From assembly GCA_002495065.1 (NCBI GenBank), contig DADT01000048.1:342-16183 (forward strand): a stretch of 15,842 bases of DNA, given 5' to 3'. The notes beneath the pieces were generated by a model. That model was not told the origin of the DNA, did no database searches, and worked only from the letters and a program-made list of their open reading frames with translations. Positions 14,594-15,842 of the stretch are shown here, in pieces. The stretch is from Methanoregula sp. UBA471 (GTDB lineage: Archaea > Halobacteriota > Methanomicrobia > Methanomicrobiales > Methanospirillaceae). The position numbers and the translations under genes were made by a program. The stretch's first letter is position 1, and every line of letters starts with the position of its first letter.

Positions 14594-15126
14594 TTCATCA
14601 CCTCGAGGTCTTCATAGACCGGGCCCTGAGGCAGCAATGTACTCTTCTTAAGTACCATACCATGGACGGTGCAACTGCCGTATCCTGTCCTGCTCAGGTC
14701 TTTGAGCACGGAAAAGAGTGACGGGTCAGGGGATTTCACCCGGGCAACGGTTGCGTGGGGAGTAAACCTGCGGGTCTCCCGTGAGAATCCAAGCGGGGCA
14801 AGTGCATCCTCAATCAGCGTGAATACTTTCTCCCCCTCCCCCGCGTCATCAACGGAGCACCAGACCGTATGCGGGCGCCGGGGATTATTTACGGTTACCA
14901 TTCCTGCTGTAACAGGAAAGGGATTGAAGGTGATTTTTTTCAGGGCTTCAACAACTTGTGGAAGGTGCTTCTCATCGACCTCACCGAGGAACTTTGCCGT
15001 TATATGAATATTCTTCGGGTCCACAAAGGTGAGACGTGCCCGGCACCTGCGGAGCGACTGCTGGGCTGAGGCGAGCTGATTTTTGATCTCATCTGAAAGC
15101 TCCAGTGCAATAAATACCCTGACCAT
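14587..15126 (-). CDS. thpR: RNA 2',3'-cyclic phosphodiesterase (LigT/2'-5' RNA ligase family)
   Basis: A 179-aa member of the 2H phosphoesterase superfamily. Both catalytic motifs are present: His41-Ile-Thr43 in NIHITAKFLGEVD and His124-Ala-Thr126 in RFTPHATVARVK. The N-terminus MVRVFIALELSDEIKNQL is the standard family opening, and length is normal (175-190). Family enzymes open 2',3'-cyclic phosphates to 2'-phosphate ends and can join tRNA halves with a 2'-5' bond in vitro; the true cellular substrate in archaea is unsettled. It is the first gene of a two-gene unit with cca, which suggests a shared role at RNA 3' ends. No clear ribosome binding site precedes the ATG, so the messenger may be leaderless; a TATA box was not confidently placed. 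Confidence 0.95.
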   Translation of the reverse strand: MVRVFIALELSDEIKNQLASAQQSLRRCRARLTFVDPKNIHITAKFLGEVDEKHLPQVVEALKKITFNPFPVTAGMVTVNNPRRPHTVWCSVDDAGEGEKVFTLIEDALAPLGFSRETRRFTPHATVARVKSPDPSLFSVLKDLSRTGYGSCTVHGMVLKKSTLLPQGPVYEDLEVMNW

Positions 15127-15255
15127 TAGGGTACTATTATTTCATACCACTACTAATGGTAATCGATTGCCGGATTGCTTGGGCTCAGGAGCATAAACCA
15201 AGTTTTTTTTACGGGCAATTCCAAATTCATAGATGACAGACCTGAGGGTGTTTTT

Positions 15256-15525
15256 GTGCCGGAAAAATTGCAGTTGATTGTGTATACACTTGAGCATTGT
15301 CCGAATTGTGACATTCTGAAAGGATTTTTAAAAAAAGGAGGGTATAAATTCATTGAACAGGACCTCTCAACTGCGGAGTCCCTTACCGAGCTGCGAATGA
15401 ATGGAGTCTTCGTCAATGAAGCTCCGGTCTTACAAAAAAGTTCAGATTTTTATACCTCTGCGGACATTTTTCCCCACGGCGAGCTGGATGCAGAGCATTT
15501 ATCAAGACTTATTTCAGGTGAATGA
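15256..15525 (+). CDS. NrdH-like redoxin (glutaredoxin/thioredoxin fold)
   Basis: An 89-aa redoxin from the GTG at 15256. This start is chosen because GAGGGTG (15244-15250) sits five bases upstream and the protein then opens MPEKLQLIVYTLEHCPNC, as in the family; a longer reading from 15175 adds 27 unlikely residues. The active site is Cys15-Pro-Asn-Cys18, followed by a helix (DILKGFLKKGG) and an EAPVLQ segment with the cis-Pro expected of the fold. Such proteins reduce disulfides. The next gene starts one base after the stop and encodes an anaerobic ribonucleotide reductase, so this is most likely its electron donor, as reported for the NrdH redoxin of Methanosarcina class III enzymes. A weak TATA-like CATAAAC lies at 15192-15198. 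Confidence 0.85.
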   Translation: MPEKLQLIVYTLEHCPNCDILKGFLKKGGYKFIEQDLSTAESLTELRMNGVFVNEAPVLQKSSDFYTSADIFPHGELDAEHLSRLISGE

Positions 15526-15842
15526 ATGGCGCGGCGGGAGACAAAACAACTGACGTTCGACGGAATTACCGTACCTGTCCTCCCTTTCGTCCGTACATCT
15601 GACGGGCATATCATCGAATGGAACCGCGACCGCATTGTCCGCCAGATTGTCCAGGAAACAAAGCTTGTCGAGACCTTCTACGGCTATGAAGGGGCTGACG
15701 AATCGACTGCCCAGGACATTGCCCTGGAGGTTGAAAACCGTATCAAGAACATGGGCCTGAAATCACTTTCCGGACCACTCATCCGTGAGATTGTCAACAT
15801 CACCCTGCTTGAGAGGGGCATGATACAGTACCGCAATGTCTC
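15526..15842 (+). CDS. nrdD: Anaerobic ribonucleoside-triphosphate reductase, N-terminal part
   Basis: An open frame of 105 codons that runs off the right edge. The start MARRETKQLTFDG at 15526 has AGGTGA four bases upstream and lies directly after the redoxin stop. The segment VRTSDGHIIEWNRDRIVRQI, with the following ETKLVE and GADESTAQDIALEVENRI, is an ATP-cone, the allosteric nucleotide-binding domain that opens class III ribonucleotide reductases. The glycyl-radical domain would lie outside the window. A class I or II reductase, or NrdR, also carries an ATP-cone, but the redoxin neighbour and the methanogen setting favour NrdD. The enzyme makes deoxyribonucleotides under anaerobic conditions. 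Confidence 0.8.
   Translation, partial: MARRETKQLTFDGITVPVLPFVRTSDGHIIEWNRDRIVRQIVQETKLVETFYGYEGADESTAQDIALEVENRIKNMGLKSLSGPLIREIVNITLLERGMIQYRNV

Noticed and set aside
15158..15171. GGTAATCGATTGCC, a one-mismatch palindrome near the GGTA-N6-TACC form of the NrpR site
   Set aside because: It lies between thpR and the redoxin gene, which are not nitrogen genes, and misses the consensus; probably chance.
15175..15255. Upstream extension of the redoxin gene from a TTG
   Set aside because: The GTG at 15256 has a well-spaced ribosome site and gives the normal redoxin length.

Overview
The window looks like a chromosomal segment of a methanogenic euryarchaeon, most likely Methanomicrobiales (Methanoregula-like). 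Pointers to this are a split archaeal glutamate synthase, an FrhB-type (F420-linked) subunit, an archaeal class I CCA-adding enzyme, a methanogen-style NrdH redoxin beside a class III ribonucleotide reductase, archaeal TATA promoters with T-tract terminators, and a GGAA-N6-TTCC operator of the kind bound by the methanogen nitrogen repressor NrpR. The genus is a guess. No tRNA, rRNA, CRISPR array or transposase gene was seen.

Layout. Positions 1-1077 hold the 3' part of an FMN-binding glutamate synthase-like gene, cut by the left edge and followed by a terminator. Positions 1324-3560 hold three poorly characterised genes: an unknown protein of about 390 aa with a nuclease-like core (minus strand), an unknown 117-aa protein, and a DUF6448-like protein. 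Positions 3589-9315 and onward form a nitrogen-assimilation island. On the minus strand, from right to left, are glutamine synthetase (glnA), an ammonium transporter with an altered pore (amt2), a canonical ammonium transporter (amt1), and the PII protein glnK. Divergently from glnA runs a four-gene operon (8263-12597): glutaminase subunit, FMN/iron-sulfur synthase subunit, GXGXG subunit, and an F420 dehydrogenase/hydrogenase beta-type subunit. Each junction in that operon is an ATGA stop-start overlap.

Positions 12598-13225 carry no convincing gene. They hold an imperfect tandem repeat with a unit of about 215-230 bp: two copies plus a fragment. Positions 13226-15126 (minus) encode the RNA-processing pair thpR-cca. 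The right edge holds an 89-aa NrdH-like redoxin followed by the start of nrdD.

How the genes fit together. Ammonium enters through Amt1 and Amt2, and GlnK gates the transporters. GlnA makes glutamine. The split glutamate synthase then turns glutamine and 2-oxoglutarate into two glutamates. No gltD-type NADPH subunit is present here, and the fourth operon gene suggests that reduced F420 (or ferredoxin) supplies the electrons. The amt1-glnK promoter carries a textbook NrpR-type operator. The glnA/glt divergent promoter carries two related TGAA-N6-TTC palindromes, so nitrogen-responsive control of the whole island is likely.
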